15,448 nucleotides of DNA, taken from contig CAZFMJ010000070.1 in the NCBI GenBank assembly GCA_964520045.1, positions 1 through 15,448 of the forward strand, in the 5' to 3' direction. Position 1 is the stretch's first letter. Each line of letters starts with the position of its first letter. Shown here piece after piece: positions 14,085 to 15,448 of the stretch. The translations under genes and the position numbers were made by a program. Source of the stretch: CAZFMJ01 sp964520045. Lineage in GTDB: Bacteria; Elusimicrobiota; Elusimicrobia; Elusimicrobiales; CAZFMJ01. The notes beneath the pieces were generated by a model. It did no database searches and was not told the origin of the DNA. It was given only the letters and a program-made list of their open reading frames with translations.

Positions 14085-14872
14085 CCGGCCTCCTTATAAG
14101 TATTCTGTCTCGCCGATAATTCCTTAAAATCCACCTGATGGGCGTTGAATTCGGGACCGTCTACGCACGCAAATTTAATTTTGCCGTCTACCGTAACCCT
14201 GCATCCGCCGCACATGCCGGTTCCGTCAACCATTATGGGATTAAGCGAAACTATAGTTTCAATGCCGTGCGGTCTGGTCTGATTGGCGATAGCCGCCATC
14301 ATGGGCACGGGCCCCACGGCGAAAACCGCCGACGGTTTTTTTTCGCTTATCAATTTTTCAAGGGCGGCTGTAACAAAACCTTTTGTGCCCATCGACCCGT
14401 CTTCAGTGGTCACAAGAACCTCTTTTGAAAACGCGGCCAACTCATCGCGCAGAATAATAAATTCCTTTGCGCGGCCGCCGATGATTGTAATCACTTCGTT
14501 GCCGGCGTCGGCCAAAGCCTTGGCCAGGGGATAAAGAACCGCCGTTCCCACGCCTCCGCCCACGCATACGACTGTTCCCCATTTATTGATATGAGTGGCT
14601 TTGCCCAGCGGACCAGCCGCATCCCGTATAAATCCTCCCGCCGGAGTTCCCACTATCTCCTGCGTGCTCGGACCCACCGCCTGTATGATAAGGGTTATGG
14701 TTCCGCCGGCGGAATCAGCGTCGGCAATGGTCAAAGGAATGCGTTCCGAACCTTCCTTCAGCCGTATTATCACAAACTGTCCGGGCTGTCTTGCGGCGGC
14801 TATCCTCGGAGCTGAAACAACAAGCTTGTGCACCTGCGGCGCAAGTACTTCATTGGTTATTATTTTAAACAT
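14048..14872 (-). CDS. nfnA: NfnA / ferredoxin-NADP reductase-like subunit
   Basis: Small subunit of NfnAB (also called SudB), homologous to PyrK and dihydroorotate dehydrogenase electron-transfer subunits. The FAD domain has RIPLTIADAD (44-53, the RxPLT flavin motif). The NAD domain has VVCVGGGVGTAVLYPLAKAL (101-120), and FAVGPVPMM lies at 184-192. The C-terminal [2Fe-2S] site is DGTGMCGGCRV with C221 and C224, plus C236 (FACVDGPEF). Only three cysteines are available; in the family an aspartate (here probably D216) is thought to be the fourth ligand. It would bind NADH and pass electrons between the NADH flavin and the NfnB clusters. The 274-aa length is normal. ATG 14872 has AAGGA 7 nt upstream. 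It is the first gene of the operon, followed at once by overlapping nfnB. Confidence 0.94.
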   Translation of the reverse strand: MFKIITNEVLAPQVHKLVVSAPRIAAARQPGQFVIIRLKEGSERIPLTIADADSAGGTITLIIQAVGPSTQEIVGTPAGGFIRDAAGPLGKATHINKWGTVVCVGGGVGTAVLYPLAKALADAGNEVITIIGGRAKEFIILRDELAAFSKEVLVTTEDGSMGTKGFVTAALEKLISEKKPSAVFAVGPVPMMAAIANQTRPHGIETIVSLNPIMVDGTGMCGGCRVTVDGKIKFACVDGPEFNAHQVDFKELSARQNTYKEAGCRLEEQLAKLK

Positions 14873-14907
14873 ATCTTTATCCTTTCTGAAGTAAAATTAG
14901 ACCTATT

Positions 14908-14935
14908 ATTCTACAAAATTCATAAGGACGGTAAA
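14908..14935 (-). promoter_or_regulatory. Possible promoter of the nfnA operon
   Basis: On the minus strand, TTTACC (14935-14930) and TAGAAT (14913-14908) are 16 bp apart, matching the -35 and -10 consensus at 4/6 and 5/6. Transcription would start about 30 nt before the nfnA ATG. The -35 box lies within the GGTAAATGGGAGACGG repeat. Confidence 0.4.
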
Positions 14936-15160
14936 TGGGAGACGGTAAAAGGTAGACGGAACATGAGGAAGCCGCCGGAAGAACGGCTAACCGAAAATCG
15001 CGCCTGAGTTGATTTTTTAATTTTTCCCTGTCTACTACATACTATCCACTTTCTCACGCCTTCTTGCCGTTTCTCCTGCCTCTTCGCCGTCCTCCTTTTT
15101 CTTCCGTTTTCTTTCCGCTATTTTACCATCTCCCATCTACCGTTTACCGTCTCCCGTCTT
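14927..15160. repeat. Inverted pair of GGTAAACGGGAGACGG-type repeats with pyrimidine-rich core
   Basis: 14927-14959 (GACGGTAAATGGGAGACGGT, then AAAAGGTAGACGG) faces its imperfect reverse complement at 15123-15160 (TACCATCTCCCATCTACCG, then TTTACCGTCTCCCGTC). The core, about 15018-15120, is strongly pyrimidine-rich on the plus strand, with repeating CTTCTTGCCG, CTCCTGCC and CTTCGCCGTCC units. I see no gene in 14893-15136. The right arm overlaps the end of the next gene. Confidence 0.65.
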
Positions 15161-15448
15161 CATAAAAATTCCTCCGGCAAACGAAATCATTCCTCCCATG
15201 GGATCCGGCGGACGCCTGTAATCCAGAAGCTTTCCGGAAATTTCCCGTCCCGCGGCAATATCCTTTATCCATCTCACTGCCGTATAAAGCCCCGAAAGCC
15301 CGCATATCCTGCGCTTATTCCCGCCGGCGGCGACAGACATGTAAAATTTATCCGCCTCAAGATTCAAGGCATAGCCGAGGCTTATCCGGTCGTCGGCCTC
15401 GATCTGTTTGAGCTCCTCTTCTCCCAAATCTCCCTCATCCCCGAAGCG
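15137..15448 (-). CDS. C-terminal part of an unidentified protein (103 residues visible)
   Basis: The frame is open from the right window edge to TAG at 15137-15139. The TTG at 15427 could serve as a start, but the frame continues upstream (RFGDEGD), so the gene most likely begins outside the window. I do not recognise a family. The visible part begins acidic (GEEELKQIEADDR), then has ALNLEADKFYMSVAAGGNKR, a cysteine in RICGLSG, the helix LYTAVRWIKDIAAGREISGK, and a proline- and glycine-rich end (PPDPMGGMISFAGG). No signal peptide or membrane segment is seen in this part. The last residues, TGDGKR, and the stop are written by the GGGAGACGGTAAACGG repeat. It lies 264 bp upstream of nfnA on the same strand, with a repeat block between them. 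Confidence 0.6.
   Translation of the reverse strand, partial: RFGDEGDLGEEELKQIEADDRISLGYALNLEADKFYMSVAAGGNKRRICGLSGLYTAVRWIKDIAAGREISGKLLDYRRPPDPMGGMISFAGGIFMKTGDGKR

Overview
The window looks like chromosomal DNA of an uncultured, probably anaerobic or fermentative bacterium. Base composition is mixed at roughly 50% GC. Several genes have good Shine-Dalgarno sites, and one promoter is a perfect sigma-70-type match. The gene set is NfnAB transhydrogenase, an NADP-type glutamate dehydrogenase, a receiver/PEP-synthase-like fusion protein, a DUF3332 lipoprotein, and a membrane glycosyltransferase-like protein with TPRs. This set, plus gaps crowded with quasi-periodic repeats, would suit a group such as Elusimicrobiota or a neighbouring lineage. 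That placement is a low-confidence inference: there is no rRNA or other marker.

Layout from left to right. 1-305 (+) is the end of an M23 peptidase. 312-550 is a non-coding element with terminal inverted repeats. 554-1171 (-) is an exported protein of unknown function and 1309-2619 (-) is rimO. 2655-2955 is a dense block of repeats. 2998-4617 (-) is a membrane GT-C/TPR protein flanked by two nearly identical 87-bp direct repeats. 4994-6376 (+) is an RlmD-type 23S rRNA uracil methyltransferase, ending in a hairpin and a bidirectional terminator. 6469-6987 and 7033-7707 (-) are a DUF3332 lipoprotein and an unknown exported protein, probably one operon. 7941-8048 holds a consensus promoter and a foldable leader in front of gdhA (8084-9478, +), which ends in a strong terminator. 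9683-14872 (-) is a tightly overlapping operon, nfnA-nfnB-(REC-REC-PPDK_N protein). 14927-15162 is another inverted-repeat block, and 15137-15448 (-) is the 3' end of an unknown gene.

How the genes may work together: NfnAB would make NADPH from NADH and reduced ferredoxin, and GdhA would use NADPH to fix ammonium into glutamate. The third operon gene is translationally coupled to nfnB. It carries the ATP-binding half of PEP synthase/PPDK behind two receiver-like domains, only one of which keeps its phospho-acceptor, so it may tie central carbon or energy metabolism to a signal. RimO and RlmD are unrelated housekeeping modifiers of the ribosome.

The most unusual content is non-coding. Two copies of a tandem-hairpin element differ by compensatory base changes. 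Several families of 8-10-nt quasi-periodic repeats occur mostly as inverted pairs in the gaps. At least two genes have their last codons and stop inside such repeats. The gdhA leader appears to fold along most of its length, starting at the predicted transcription start.
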